Source: Ehretia macrophylla
Taxonomy: Eukaryota; Streptophyta; Magnoliopsida; Boraginales; Ehretiaceae
DNA length: 64,000 nucleotides
Reading direction: 5' to 3'
Assembly: GCA_037974665.1 (NCBI GenBank)
Contig: CM075778.1
Coordinates: forward strand, 26,292,001-26,356,000
Shown here: in pieces, positions 36,901-50,610 of the stretch
Layout: each line of letters opens with the position of its first letter
Numbering within the stretch: position 1 is the stretch's first letter
Program-made: the position numbers and the translations under genes
The notes under the pieces: model-generated
The model's database searches: none
What the model was told of the DNA's origin: nothing
The model's input: the letters and a program-made list of their open reading frames with translations, nothing else

Positions 36901-38208
36901 AGATAAAAGTTTTCAACCATTTATAGTTTTTTGGATAGATTTACTTTCACGTTGATAGTAATATTGACTTCTTGAGAATGTTGCATAAATCATAAGATTG
37001 ACATTTTTGTCTCCCAATAATATGATTTTGTGAAGAAAAAAAATCTAGATAATAGTGGAAGCAAATTAAAATTTTATTTTACCTTCATTTTTACTTGAAG
37101 GATATATGAAGTACGTACTCTTAATATTGCTGAGAGTAAGTATGCATAGTATTTGTGTGTTTTATACCATATTTTATCAATAAAGGTAAGAAGTCGTAGC
37201 AATGTCAATAAGGTATATTGAATGTATGATTTAGTTCAATACTTTCTCATTCTTACTTTTGCATATGACAAATTTAGTCCGGGGTTCCGAATTCTAGAAG
37301 TTTTCATGGAAAGATGCAAGAGATTAGAATGAATTTTTAATGAAGAAATGCAAGAGATCATAATGAATTTTTAGATCTTTTGTTTATATTTATATATCCA
37401 TTTTTTGGAATTTTTCTCATATAATTGAAAGAATAGCATTTTTGGGATTTAATTAAAGGATTAGTTTTTCTCTGAATTATACATTGATATTTTTTGTTTG
37501 ATTTAGTTGTTTTATTGAGATTAGAGCCTTGCGGGTTTAGAAAAATTTATCTTTCTGAGTTCACGACAATCTCGTTTCCGAATTTTATCCAGACAAATTT
37601 GAGGGCAGGACATAGTATCTTCTTTCCTAGGGAGAAATTTTTGAAGCTGAATGTATATCATGACTTAAGAGGAACAAATCTTTGAGAGGATTGTTCTTGA
37701 TGTTAAGGAGAATATTGTTCTTCAATGTAAATATAAAATAGGATTTAATTTTGTGTAGAGATTGGTAGATTAGTGCAATGCTAATCTGATTTCTTTTTAA
37801 TATTTCATGAGAATGAAGAAAAAACAAAAATGATTGAGAATCAAGAAAAAGAAAAGTTAAAAACATATCAAACAGTGAATTCAATCAAGAAAATAAATAG
37901 AAGAAATAATTCAAGAAATTATTTTGCATATCAAATTATGAATGAATTTAGACAAGAAGAAGTAGTTAATCAGAGATAGGACTCTGAAAAGATTATAATT
38001 TAACAACCACCATGTAAGAATTTGAGTCCTTGTGAGTTTAGTGTTTCCTAATACATTATACTAGATTGCATCACAAGTTACAGAAGTCTATATATATATA
38101 TATCCCAAGCTAGCTCTAATTCAGCATTACAAACCTAGTTAAGATTGTGAGTTGCAGTATTAATTATAGACATCAAGAGAGTGATTTGTTTTGTGAGATT
38201 TGTTGATA
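36901..38208 (+). promoter_or_regulatory. Upstream region of NAC copy 3
   Basis: AT-rich, no convincing gene. The short TA run at 38089-38103 is followed by CCCAAGCTAGCTCTAATTC. Closely similar to the region before copy 4. Confidence 0.45.
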
Positions 38209-39432
38209 ATGATCGTAGGAAGAGCAAAGATGAGTATTAAAATTCCTGAAGGTTTTCAATTCGCACCTTCGGATCAAGAATTGCTTATGTCATACCTGAG
38301 GAGAAGGCTATTGGGGCACCCATTGCCCTGGGATGGGATCCTTGAAAGAGACCTCTACGGCGAAAAAGCAAATCCTTGGGAGATTTTCACTGAAGATGAT
38401 CCTTGGAACATCCCAATTACTGATGATGATGACGATTCGAGCAAGGGTAATAAGAAGACTATCTATGTGTTTACTAAAGTGTCCAAGGTTGGGCGGCAGG
38501 GTAATAAGAACGTTATCCGAACAGCGGGTTGCGGTAAATGGCATGGACAGACAGGGTCGAAAGATATCATGAAAGGGAAACCGAAAACCAAAATAGGCTT
38601 CAAAAGGATGTTCACGTTTAAGTCGAGTAAGAAAGATTTAGATGGAAAAGGGCATTGGATTATGCATGAATATTCTCTTTCGGATGCTGGCTTGATAGAC
38701 ATTGGAAGCACGGACTACGTTGTTTGCAAACTTACAAAGGACGAATCGAAAAACTTCAAGAAACAACAACATTCTGAAATCTCGCATGATTGTGAAGTTT
38801 TGGGCAAGAGGAAATCGCGAGAGGACAATTGTATTCCCCAAGAAGAGAAGACACCGCGGTGGAGTTGTTCGGATGATCATCAACATCACATGACAATTGG
38901 CGTTGATCAACAATGGAGTAATGGAGGAAATCTTCTTCTGGCTACGGAAGCAGAGGTCCAGATGATCAACAATGGAGTAATGGAAGCTGCAAACAGCTCC
39001 ATAGAATCGATTCAGAACAAGACACAGAATGATGATGTTAATGTTATGAGACAATGTGTGTCCAACTTGGGAGACATGTTATTAGCTGACACTCCTGCGG
39101 AAAGCTTGCCAAGTGATGATGAACTGAGACGATATGAGTCCAACATGAAACACATTTTGTTACCAAATAGCCCTGCGGAGTTTGATAGCAGTGCCAAGCC
39201 TGATGATATTTCAAACCCAACTGCCATCTTCTCCATGGATGTTGACTTTGGCCCTGCGGAGCTTGATAGTTTGATGGATCTTTCTCTTGCAGAGTTTGAA
39301 AGCTTGCTAGAAAATGATGAAGAATATGCATCCTATATGAATGGCATATCATTAGTAGATATCCCTGTGGCAGATGACACTTCAAATTTCATGCCAGAAT
39401 TGTTTCCGGATTCATTGGAGCCGAGTTGCTGA
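38209..39432 (+). CDS. NAC-domain transcription factor, copy 3 (intact)
   Basis: 407 codons in one exon. The open frame reaches back to a TTG at 38200, but the first ATG is 38209; a second ATG at 38230 (MSIKIPEGF) is an alternative start. The NAC domain fills residues about 12-175: subdomain A IPEGFQFAPSDQELLMSYL, B ILERDLYGEKANPWEIF, C with YVFTK and RTAGCGKWHGQTG (family RAAGSGYWKATG), D with GFKRMFTF and HWIMHEYSL, E with DYVVCKL. GKRKSR (199-204) is a likely nuclear localisation signal. Residues 280-407 are acidic, with degenerate repeats of PAE(S/F/L) and DE...Y.S.M..I.L...P, probably an activation domain. Most plant NAC genes have introns; none is needed here. Intact and presumably functional; target genes unknown. 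Confidence 0.93.
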   Translation: MIVGRAKMSIKIPEGFQFAPSDQELLMSYLRRRLLGHPLPWDGILERDLYGEKANPWEIFTEDDPWNIPITDDDDDSSKGNKKTIYVFTKVSKVGRQGNKNVIRTAGCGKWHGQTGSKDIMKGKPKTKIGFKRMFTFKSSKKDLDGKGHWIMHEYSLSDAGLIDIGSTDYVVCKLTKDESKNFKKQQHSEISHDCEVLGKRKSREDNCIPQEEKTPRWSCSDDHQHHMTIGVDQQWSNGGNLLLATEAEVQMINNGVMEAANSSIESIQNKTQNDDVNVMRQCVSNLGDMLLADTPAESLPSDDELRRYESNMKHILLPNSPAEFDSSAKPDDISNPTAIFSMDVDFGPAELDSLMDLSLAEFESLLENDEEYASYMNGISLVDIPVADDTSNFMPELFPDSLEPSC

Positions 39433-40076
39433 TGAAGATCTCTCCACAACTACTTGATATGCTTCAAATCGTCAAGCTTCTCAAGGAAAAATCAGTCATG
39501 AAGAAAGGAAGAGCGCTAATTTGTAATAGATCTTTGATAGTATATAATTTTTCAATCTAAATTGTAGAACTACTTGCAGCTTGATCTTTGACATCATTCG
39601 GTGTCAAAGTACGTAGGCAGCTTAATTAAGGGTTCAGCTGCTTATAAATACGATAACTATTTTTGTTCAAAGATACAAGGTCGGTTTTGAAGCCTATCCT
39701 TCTTGTAAATTCTATCCTCCTTGTAAATTTTGAGCTAGTGACAATAAATTTAATGCAGTAACATTATCCAATCAGTTTTTATTGTATTTCGTTTGCCCTC
39801 CTTATCATATGCATTTATGTTGTGAATATTGTCCTCTCATAGCCGTTTGTGGATTGCTTTGGTTTTCACTTTTATACCCTCTGAATTCTGATAGATTGAA
39901 AGTTTTATCACTGAAAACAATACAAAAAGCATTGCTTCTCTCCTTCTACTTGCTGCTTCTTCAACTAGTGTTGTTGTCTGAAGCCACGCCAAGAGTCGTT
40001 GAGATTGAGTGGGGTTAGAAGCTACCTGAGGAAGATCAACTAATTAAGCCAGCAGTCAAGAAAATTCAGGCATTTT
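39433..40076 (+). other. NAC copy 3 3' flank: hairpin and poly(A) signal
   Basis: Hairpin at 39586-39609, AATAAA at 39743-39748. Almost the same as 152-795. Confidence 0.5.
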
Positions 40077-42440
40077 TGTCACGCCCCCAAATTGATTAAA
40101 GCAAAATTTAGAAACGTGATTGCCCTTCCCATTAATCTCGTTATTTAAGCTCTATCATCTGTAAAGAAAACAGTTAAAAAGAATGGGTGAGCGAACAATG
40201 CTCAGTAAGTGGGTCTCCCCAGAAGGAACACTATTCAATCACGAATAAACAAGAATATACGATTCGCATAAGGAGTTACAAACAGTTCACGATGAAGCAC
40301 GACGCAATTGACCGGTAGGCACTAACCATAGACAAATATACATGATTATTCAAGAAATAATAGCACAATAATATTTAGAAAATTAATGCGAGAATCAAGA
40401 AATGATTGATTAAAATATCATTGAAGGATCACTGATAAAATCACTAAAAAAAATTGTTGTTATTAAGCAACATATTACCACAATATCACGTCATGGGTAC
40501 AAGGCCCCCAAATGCACACATGATAATGGAGCTCCAAATCACGTCATAATTTGGCGATGATTCGCCCACGATTCACGTCATGTTTTGGCGATAAATTTAT
40601 CCACGATTCACGTCATATTCATACCTTAAGAAAATTAAACTTTAATAGGGTTCATGAAAATAATACAAAGATCACTTTCTGTATTAATTCTTTAATTCCT
40701 TTGTGGATCAAAGATAAGGGAAACCACCAAAACATGGTAATGAATAAGGCTTGCAAGAGTTATACACAAGACATGTTGGGTTATGGTAAGTAAAAGAGAA
40801 ATGATACACTTTGTAAGGAGAGCTTAAGGAACACTCACGAGACACATAGGTTGCCAAGGGTTAATGATAAGCATGAGCACAATACATGCAAGGTTGAAAC
40901 TTGGATAAGTATAGGCACGACATCTACTAGACCTTGAATGATGTAATAACACAAATACGAGGCTCAGAGGTTAGGAAAATTATGCACAAAGATACAAGTG
41001 TGCCAAAGACATTTGCGAAATATTCAGGAAACAAGGATAATGAGAACAAAATGAGTCCCAAAGGCAGCTTTAACTCATTAGTAGTTTATGACAAGGTATA
41101 TAGGAACAAGAATTAAAAATATAGACACGATACAAATTTCATGGGTAAGGATGAAATCGTAACTCCAATAAGAGATACTAGTTAATGGAAGGGTCACAGC
41201 TCGCTCCACAAGGCAATTAGTGATGATTGAAAGATCAGAAATAATACCATGATAGTTGAATTTCGAAGTAGAAAGACTTTAAAATTTTTTATATAACAAG
41301 AATTAAGTAAAACTAGCCAAAATATTTACTAGCTCGATCTAGGAGGTTAACAAAAGATAACAAAAAAATAAGCTTTATACAATTTCAGGGAAAACTTATA
41401 GAGTTTGAACATGAAGGTTCTCAAGGAATAGGGTGGCACAATTACATCATGAAAGAATGCTAAGTTCGCAAGGTGCGTCACGCCATAATTGCAAGCTTAG
41501 CAAGGAACGAGGGTGCACAAAATATATTTAAGTGACACTTAAGAAGGAAGACGAACAAGACCTAAAGGAGTTTGGATAGTAAATTTATCTCAATTCGATG
41601 ATGGTAAATAGATGGGCAATCAAGATTTTATAATAAATGGTTTGAATAATTGTCAAGAAATCAAGTACAGTGAGAGCACAAGTAACAAATAAGTGAATGA
41701 ATTAATAACAAAAGCCCATGGAATTCGAACCATTAGCAAGCTGGTTTGACTAAAACTAGTATTGAGGTTCAAGGTTTAATATTTTGTTACAATTTTCAAA
41801 AAAATATGGATGTATTCAATCATACACCTACTAGATATATTGTATCTTAGAAGAAGGTCAACATAGTGAATGAAGTAGATCCACAAGCGGGTTTTTAAGT
41901 GAAACAACAGGATAATTAAGAAGACTCTAAAAGCTTCCATGATCAGGTACTAGAGAATGAAGTTGAGTCTTTGCAAGAATGCTCTTAGAACATATTGAAA
42001 GACCTTCATGGTAGCGTATAACAATTATCAATGCTTGCATGGGACATGAGAATGTTTACATCCGGATTATCAAAGGAAAGGCGGGTATCCAGTTTATAAT
42101 TTGGCAAGGAACAATTAAAGATACTACTACAAGGATAAACAATAGGATGACACATCACGTTATGAATAAAACTAGATTCCGAGTTAATCACAAAAGTATA
42201 TGGTACTCAAGGCCAAAATAACGATATAGAAGTAAGACACGTGTATGCAATCATACGCACCATTTCAAGGAAAGAAATACGGGGGAAACCCCCAAAGAGA
42301 CGAGAAACCCACTTATTTTGATTTTAAAATTTTGATTTTAAAACTTGCAAAATCTCTTGACGTCCTACTTTCTCAAGGTTAATGGCTGAAAGGAAAACTA
42401 CAGGAAAATAACTCTTCCAACATCTACAAAACATCCTATA
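40077..42440. repeat. Non-coding repeat-like DNA beginning TGTCACGCC (unit 3)
   Basis: Third copy of 796-3160, nearly identical to unit 1 (for example both have GACCGGTAGG and ATATCATTGAAGG, where units 2 and 4 read GACGGGTAGG and ATATCACTGAAGG). No coding region recognised. Confidence 0.4.
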
Positions 42441-42889
42441 TTAATTCTAAGCTTTGAATTTCACTTATTTCAATTAATATACACCAAGCTTGAGCGATAA
42501 CTTGCAAATCTATTGAGCATTCAAGAGCTTTCAATTATGTTATCTACTCATTGAGGAGTTTTGATTGTTCTTCATTGTGTTATCATTCAAACACTCAATT
42601 TTTTGTATTGTAAACAATCTTGGGGCTCAAGAATAAGATTGAGTGAATTCTTGTAAAAGAGAAGTGTGTGGGAAAATCCTTTCTGGATTCAAAAGGAAGA
42701 GTGAGTAGGTTTGAAGTCTTACCTACAATTGAAGAGGCTTTGGTTGATCTCTTGTGGATTCAAGAGATTGTTTAGTAGGTTCTTAGCTTCACCTACATTT
42801 GAAGAAGCATGTGATTCTCTTGTGGACTCAAGAGAAGGTTTTAAAGTTGGTTTGTGTTTCACCAACATTTGAAGAAGTATCAATAGTAG
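42441..42889 (+). repeat. LTR-like segment, left part (unit 3)
   Basis: As 3161-3607; ends with AGTAG at 42885-42889, the Copia target duplication. Confidence 0.35.
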
Positions 42890-43328
42890 TGTTAGATTTT
42901 GGGGTTGGGTCGCCCAATATGGGTTGACCCAGCCCGACCCATTTTGTATGGGTCAATGAGAAATTATGGGAAGTTATTAAAATAACTTCCCATATCCAAA
43001 TATTATATCAATTTTCTCCAAAAACTGATACGTTAAGTTTTTAGAGAAAAACTTACAGAGGAAAAGTCTTTTGTCTTCTTCTCATCTTCTCAACTCTCTA
43101 TCTCAATCTCTCTTACTATGTCTATAGAGCATAGACATCAAAATCAAATCGGCTCTTAAGTTGTGGCCATATAGTCCAAGATCGTACATGTATTTTGGAC
43201 TTCGATTCGCGACTGTTTAACGGTGGAACGAACGTGGTTAATTCTTGCAAACTCTTCCGCATACTACGAGGTTAGTATTTAATTTTATTCGGTTTATGAA
43301 GATTCGTATTGTGTACTTAAATTCTTCA
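42890..43328 (+). repeat. 5' LTR of Copia element (unit 3)
   Basis: 439 bp, TGTTAGATTTTGGGG to AAATTCTTCA, followed by the tRNA-Met primer-binding site. Confidence 0.92.
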
Positions 43329-43932
43329 TTGGTATCAGAGCCAGGTTGTTGGTTCTCCGTAGATATTTGATCTTTGCAGTATATATGTGTATATGCATAT
43401 TTTTGAGCGATTTTTAACGTAATTATTGTGAATTTACGTTTCTGTGAAGTATCATAAGTATGTGTATTTTTGGTACTGGTAGAAAGTGCTCGTTGCAAGG
43501 ATTCTAACAGTGCAAATTTCGTAATTTTTCGTTAAGTAATAAATTTATTACGAATTTTTAAAGTTTGATTGTCAAACTGATTAAAACATTTTTTCTGTGT
43601 TTTTTCGTCACTGTTTTGGCCTTTTTTCATGTCTGTATCATGCTCCAAAAATTGTGTATTTGGTACTGTTAGAACGGGTTCGTCGAGAGCTTTCCGTGCA
43701 TATATGGATCATTAAATTTGGCCTTAAAACGCATAAGATATGATATTTTAAAGATTTTATGTAAATCTGAAATTTTATCGCATCTGTGTGTTCTTGGTGT
43801 TGTATGTGCGCGTTGGAAATCGTGAGAATTGGCTGAACATGGTCTGGTCATTGATCGACGTGGCCCAATCATGAGTGGACACATGCCAAACTCATATAAA
43901 AAAAAAAATTATGGTTATTTTTGAATCATGGT

Positions 43933-44019
43933 GTCAGACGTGATTGAACATGGTTCAATCACGTCTGACTTAAGAAAGTGAGTGGGCCACGTGGCAAACT
44001 GAGGTTGTGCCACGTGGCC
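43933..44019. repeat. Two adjacent perfect palindromes with G-boxes (unit 3)
   Basis: Same structures as 4657-4743 (43933-43969 and 43985-44019), still perfect although flanking bases differ. Confidence 0.9.
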
Positions 44020-44227
44020 ATGTGCACTATTTAAAAAAAAAAAATTTAATTAATTGAAATTTGTTTTTAATTAATTATTTTATCCACCAATTCTCAATAA
44101 CAGTCACATACTACGAGCTCGAATCGTGGCTCGGCTCGAATCGCGGCTCTGCTTATGGCTCGGCTCGGCTCAGCTTGACATTTAAAAAAAAAAAGGGGAT
44201 TATTAATACATATATTGTATTAATTTA

Positions 44228-44608
44228 TTTATTTATGGTTTGACCCCATAACTTTATATTATTTATGGTTTGACCCCATAATTTTGTATTATTTATAGTT
44301 TTATCCCATAACTTTGTATTATTTATGGTTTGACTCTAGAACTTTATATTATTTATGGTTTGACCCCATAACTTTGTGTTATTTATAGTTTGACCCCATA
44401 ACTTTTTGTTATTTATGGTTTGACCCCATAACTTTGTATTATTTACAGTTTGACCATATAACTTTGTGTTATTTATTATTTGACCCCATAACTTTGTGCT
44501 ATTTATGGTTTGACCCCAAAACTTTGTATTATTTATAGTTTGACCCTATATCTTTGTATTATTTACGGTGTGACCCGATAACTTTGTATTATTTATGTTT
44601 TGACCCCA
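44228..44608 (+). repeat. 30-bp minisatellite, about 13 copies (unit 3)
   Basis: Same repeat as 4951-5370 with one unit fewer and different single-base variants between copies. Confidence 0.9.
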
Positions 44609-46204
44609 ATATTCTCAATTAGGGCCATTATCTTTGTGATAATTGTGTTTTAGGCACCTATTTCTTGCAGAGTAAGTACATAATTTAAATTTAATTTCAA
44701 TTTAGACATGAAATCATGAGTGTTTTCATTTAATTGCCCAAATTTCTTTGTGATTCAATTGTAATTATTACAATATAGGCATGAAATTTTTGTAATTTCA
44801 TAGAAATGCCTAAAATTTGTGTAATTTCCTTGTAATATTTGCGATTAGGGGCATGAATTTTTGTAATTTCATTTAAAATTCTGAAATTTGTGTAATTACG
44901 TTGGAATCTTTGCAACAAGTGACATGAAATTTTTGTAATTTCATTTCATAGTATGAAATTTATGTCATTTCATCATACAACTTGTTGTGTATAATATTAA
45001 TAGATGCTATGTGCACTATTAATTTTTGAAATTACTTGATTGGGCCATTATGTACTAAAGTTGTTTATTTTCCCAAGGACTTTAGTGGTCATTCGAGGAT
45101 TAAGCAAGTTAAACAAACTGCGATAAATACTTCTAACACTACTGACTATATGAACACACATTGTTGTAAGCCCAAAATAATTATCCTATAGATCGTTTTA
45201 CATTTAATGATTATGTGTAATATTAAATGTTTTATGGGATAACTTTTTTTTTATGAGCATGTGATAGTCATACGTGATTTCATGTGTAGTGTTAAATGTA
45301 CTCTTATTTCCTCCTAACACACGTAGAACCAAATTTGTGTCTTTTGAGTCTCGATAAGTTTGAGACAACTTCTACATGCCCAATTGTCATGGTCCATATG
45401 TGTTAAAAGAATTGAATGTGTCAACTCTGGTTGTCCACAATAATTATAAAAGAAAGGAGAACATTGAGGAGTAGTTCTTTTTGCCTAACACTATTAGTTG
45501 TTTATATGTTAACCATTTTTCTAATTCTTGTTGTTATCATAAGCATATGTTGCATATGTTATTAATTAGTTTATTAATTCTTTATTTGAGTGGGAGTTCT
45601 AAGATTGGGTTTGGTGTGATTCTAATCTAGAACTATTAGTTCCTACACATGTGAATTTATGTAATTCATATACGGAACTAATGTTTCTACTCGAATAGGA
45701 TTAAACTGTGATAATTGTGACATTTGAATATAGAATTTGGCAGGTTGTACTACAATCTGTTGGTACTATATCTAAATGTGCTAGTACCAAACATCAAGGA
45801 TGTCTATGTTGTGGTTCTTTATGATAACTGCAAAATATCATTGCTGTAGGAAAAATGAACGGTGATGATTGCAAATGTGGCATCATCAAGTTCAGAATAT
45901 CCTTGTGCAACAAATAGGTGCTTGAAACACTGAGTTATGTTGTGATGCACCATTAGGGTGGTAACACCACTTAGCATCGGAGGTAATAGGCCTATCAGGC
46001 TGAAAAATGTTAATGCTCGCATCACGTTGCAGAGCACCGTGCATTATATCTCATTTGCTGCCTACGAAGTTTAACCTAATACTGAGGGAATGTTTGAAAG
46101 CTTAAAAGAGAAGTTCAGTGGAATTTTCATTTCTAAGCTGAGTCAGCTTATATTGAGTTCGACACATGCTGCAAAAGTCTCAATGCTACTGAGTAATAGC
46201 ATTT

Positions 46205-46575
46205 CTGAGATGTCGAACATAATTTGAGAATTGAAGGCAATTGGCCACATTTTCATTGATGGTCAACAAACGTATGTTGTTATCATATCCTTACCATTTG
46301 AGCTAAGTGCACATGATTGTTATCTTGACACGAAAAGGAAATGTTAATATATTCCAAACGTTAAGCGTCAATTGGAGGTGGTGTAGAATGCCTTTTAGCC
46401 AGAAGGGCTGCTGGTCAAGCTTATGTAGCCAAGACCAATAAACAAGGATCATGAGGGTCCAAGTAAAAAAGGGCAATACCACTGAGAAAACCATGAAGGA
46501 CAAACGTATATGTGGCAATTGTAATTTAACATTGTGATAGCTATGTGCTACAATTGTCACAAAATGATCACTAAG
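46205..46575 (+). pseudogene. Copia gag remnant (unit 3)
   Basis: Equivalent of 7003-7375 with the same interruptions; not translatable as Gag. Confidence 0.5.
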
Positions 46576-48546
46576 CTCGGGATCGCCCTTAGTTGAAGAT
46601 CAAACGTTTGTCCTCATGACTAAAAAACGTAGGAGCTTTTGTGGGATACCATTTGATTTTTGATCAAAATATGGTTATTTTTGTAATAACTCAAGAGTTG
46701 AAGTCAAGGGCATTGACACTTGATAAGTACCATTATGTGGTGGTCAAACTCTATACTTTTCCACAATGTGCTAGAAGCTCTGGTTTTTCAAGTCAACTTG
46801 GTCTGTGCATTCAAATCCCTTTACGATTAGGTCTTATACTTTATAAGTACTCAGTTGAATTATTAGGAACAACTCATCATATATCTGGCTACATTGTACA
46901 TGGTTTCCTTGTTCTGTGCGCTGAACATCAAAACCGTTGTGTTATTTATGCTATATCTTTGAGATTTGTAGCATAGCAAGCTAGGCATACTCGGTCGAAA
47001 TATAATGAACAGACTCACAAGAAAATGTCTTTTGAGACTGTGGTTAGCGCAATTCTACCTGCCTCTGTGTGAAATTTGCCTATCCGATAACACCACAATA
47101 AATATGTAAGCTTGCGAGCTAGTTTTCCATTGCAATTAATTCATCCCGAAATTTCTTGGTTCAAAGAATGTTAGGGCTTGACAAAAGGCCTAATATTTTA
47201 TTACTAACGATTTCATTAGTTGTGAGCTTGTCCTTTATGTTTTCTCACAAGTCCAAAGCTTTTATTTACTTTGTAAGTAATTTTAAACTTGTGAGAATCC
47301 ATGAGACAGAAAATGAAATCGATAACTGACTGTGGTCAAGTATATCTATTTGATTAGTTCAAAGTCTTGTAATGAAAGAGGTATAGCATGAGAGCTAACT
47401 ATTCCTAGAACTTTGCAACTATGAGATGTTGTAGAAAAAGGAATGAAACCTCATTGGATATGGTTATGTATATGATGTGTCATATGAATTTCTCAATTTT
47501 GTGTTGAGAATACGCAATTCTAATACATATATTTAACCAAGTGCCCTTATAATTAGACACTTCAAGACCCTATAAGTCATGGATGAATAGTGAACTAGTC
47601 CACAATGACTTATGACTCTGGGAGTTGGCTACTTTGTTCATAATATTTCTCATAAACATGAGAAACTGAAACCGAAAGGAAATGAAATATTTCCATTTGG
47701 TACATTGAACACTTCAAAAGGGAATGTTCATTGATGGACAAATAGTAGGAGTGTGTCTAAACTCAACATTCTTGGACAAAGAATTTCCTAGTGGGAGACT
47801 CAGTTATTGGAATTGAAGACTCCTAATGGTCCTATTTCTCGCAATCTTTCAGTAGGACTGGAGAACTTGTTTCCGTTCACTGATCCAAGTGGGAGATAAA
47901 CACTGGTTGATCATTATGAATTTGTTTCATATAGCACTATGAATTGGTTTCATATATGACTTTATTTCACGATCAATGTGAGTTCGCTTCATTAACCGGT
48001 TTATGGATCATGTTCACTTGCAATAGTAATACCGGTATGATCAACCAGAACTTGTTTCGTGATCAATGTGAATTTGTTTCATTATCGGGCGTTTGTGAAA
48101 ATAAGTTTTTCATAAGATTACTAATGAAGGATAATGGTAGAGTAGTTTATATGTTTAGAATCAAGATCCAGAGGGGTCGATCTAAAGATTCTTGTTGTGT
48201 AGCAAGAGTAATGAATCAAGAATGTTCTTGAATGACTCTACGTATAAGTCTACAAACCTTTATATACTCTTGTAGTTAAAGGTGAAAGCCTAAGCTAAAT
48301 GATTATATCCCTAAATGCCAGAATAGATTGATGATATAAAAATGTTTCCTATTCAAGCACCATAGAGACCTAGTATATATTGTGGTGTATATGTGATTAG
48401 ATATTTGATCTTGTCATGAGATATCAATCAAAGCTTTGATAAGTTCATTGCATCATTGTCAAAAGGATCGTGAGGTATTAAAGGGCAATTTAGTTTTGCC
48501 TATGTCGTTGAAGTGCTGATCTTTGTTGGAAGATATCCACATACGC

Positions 48547-48991
48547 TATCTTGGGTGGTGACCCAAATGAGCGATAAGATACCTCTTCGTACATGCTTTC
48601 TTGCTGATTATTGGCACTAATTCGTGGAGTAGCAAGAAGCAAAAATGCATAGTATTGTGGAACTCTGAAATTGAGCTATGTGGCATTCTCAGTAACTATG
48701 CGAAAGGCAGTATGGCTCGAGAGATTATGATGGACTTAAGATGAGTCAGTTGCTAGACGGGCAATGACGATCTATTGTGTCCACTAATTATCCGTCGCCT
48801 ATGCTAAGGATCCTAAATTTCATGACAAGATCTGGTACATAGACGTTAAGTATGACTTTATGTCATAAAAGGAAGCGATTGTGGATCATTCATCTACGCA
48901 TGAGATGATAGTGACCTCTTTCATAAGCCCATCTCCAGAGATATGCATTTGTTGCAGTAGAATCTCTAGCGTTGCATAGGCTTTGATATTG
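48547..48991 (+). pseudogene. Copia RNase H remnant (unit 3)
   Basis: Equivalent of 9346-9790: LGGDPNER, SWSSKKQKC, AYAKDPKFHDK and IDVKYDF in order but in different frames with stops. Confidence 0.82.
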
Positions 48992-50200
48992 ATGTCTAGT
49001 AAGGTAATGCGCAATTACTAATGTACTCATACTGGTGAGTGTTTTATGCCAGTTCATAGTGAACAAAATTTTCTTCATGTGTTTGTTTGGTGCCTTATCT
49101 TTGTGATAAGCTTGGAAGAAATTGAGTATGAGTATGCTAGCACATATTAACATCGAAAAGTATGTTGACAAGTTGATGAGATTGGCTCTCTCACACGAGC
49201 AATTGCCTCTAGCGCAGTGCGAGCGTGCAGAGATGAGATGATATGAGTTGGTTAGTATTCGTCGGGAAATACTATACTCATATAAGATACGTCGCCTTAA
49301 GTATTGGTTTAGAATTGGTTCCTATGACAATATTAAGATGAGACCTCTTATTTATATATGTTATAATAAAAAACTGACATGAGGTCGATATGGATTCCCA
49401 CGGTCCATATAACTTGTTTATAGCCAGACGTGAAACATCGATTACTAGGTGTATTAAGTTCGATGATTCAGGTTAGTTTCTGAGTGATATCTAGATCAAG
49501 ATATGTACGGTGGTTGATTTAGGTAAAGACATACGCCCTTTTTTTAGGGAAGTTACACCGTAACACATATTTCATACCATGTGTGCTTTGCGACCGTAAA
49601 AGGAAGTGGGTGAATGAATCCCTACTTCACCAATGTGTGAGTCCTTGAAGCAATAAATGCTTCTTTAGGATACCTTTAGTGACCTACGCTCATATTCTAA
49701 TAGGTCAAGTTCAATGTTAGCTACTTTGGTATGTTGCCTAAAGATCACGTTAGATTCGATCATATGGGACATGTCCGGGAAAGCAGTTGACTTGATTTAG
49801 AAAGATATTGAGCGAAGGGAAGACTGTTTGCATCTAGCGCTACATGTGTTCATTGGTCGACCAGTTATACAATCTTTGTGATTGAATAATCTTTGTGATT
49901 GAATATAACTATGAATACATGTTTGAGATTTAAAGGTCAAACATAGCCTACGAGGGATAAGGTATGTGTTGACTAATGTGAACTTAAAAATTGGTCTAGG
50001 GTACAGCGAAAGATTTTCTTCCGTTGAAGACCGTAGCTCCCATGTCATCCCTAATAGGGGCATGTTTTGAGTTTCCACTTGTTATGTGCTCGCGGGTCGC
50101 ACGACTTATTTGCCCGTATGAATTTGATGGTGGTTCCCGACAAGGACGTAGAGAGAGATAGTGGTGGATATGGGTCTACCCAGCTTGTGCGAGTGGGAGA

Positions 50201-50610
50201 TGTTAGATTTTGGGGTTGGGTTGCCCAATATGGGTTGACCCAGCCCGACCCATTTTGTATGGGTCAATGAGAAATATTATAATATTATATCAGTTTTCTC
50301 CAAAAACTGATACGTTAAGTTTTTAGAGAAAAACTTACAGAAGAAAAGTCTTTTGTCTTCTTCTCATCTTCTCTACTCTCTATCTAAATCTCTCTTACTA
50401 TGTCTATAGAGCATAGACATCAAAATCAAATCGGCTCTTAAGTTGTGGCCATATAGTCCAAGATCGTACATGTATTTTGGACTCTGATTCGCGACTGTTT
50501 AACGGTGGAACGAACGTGGTTAATTCTTGCAAACTCTTCCGCATACTACGAGGTTAGTATTTAATTTTATTCGGTTTATGAAGATCTGTATTGTGTACTT
50601 AAATTCTTCA
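50201..50610 (+). repeat. 3' LTR of Copia element (unit 3), shortened
   Basis: 410 bp. About 30 bp holding the GGGAAGTTATT/AATAACTTCCC inverted repeat is deleted compared with the other three LTRs, leaving GAAATATTATAATATTATATC. Confidence 0.9.

Larger units (their letters stand above)
42890..50610 (+). mobile_element. Copia-type LTR retrotransposon, decayed (unit 3)
   Basis: 7,721-bp copy of the unit 1 element at exactly the same target (AGTAG at 42885-42889 and 50611-50615). LTRs 42890-43328 and 50201-50610, PBS TGGTATCAGAGC at 43330-43341, purine tract GAGTGGGAGA before the 3' LTR. It has the same internal stops and traces as unit 1. Differences include an internal deletion of about 80 bp near 45773 and one fewer minisatellite unit. 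Same site and same defects mean it was copied with the unit and did not insert separately. Confidence 0.93.
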
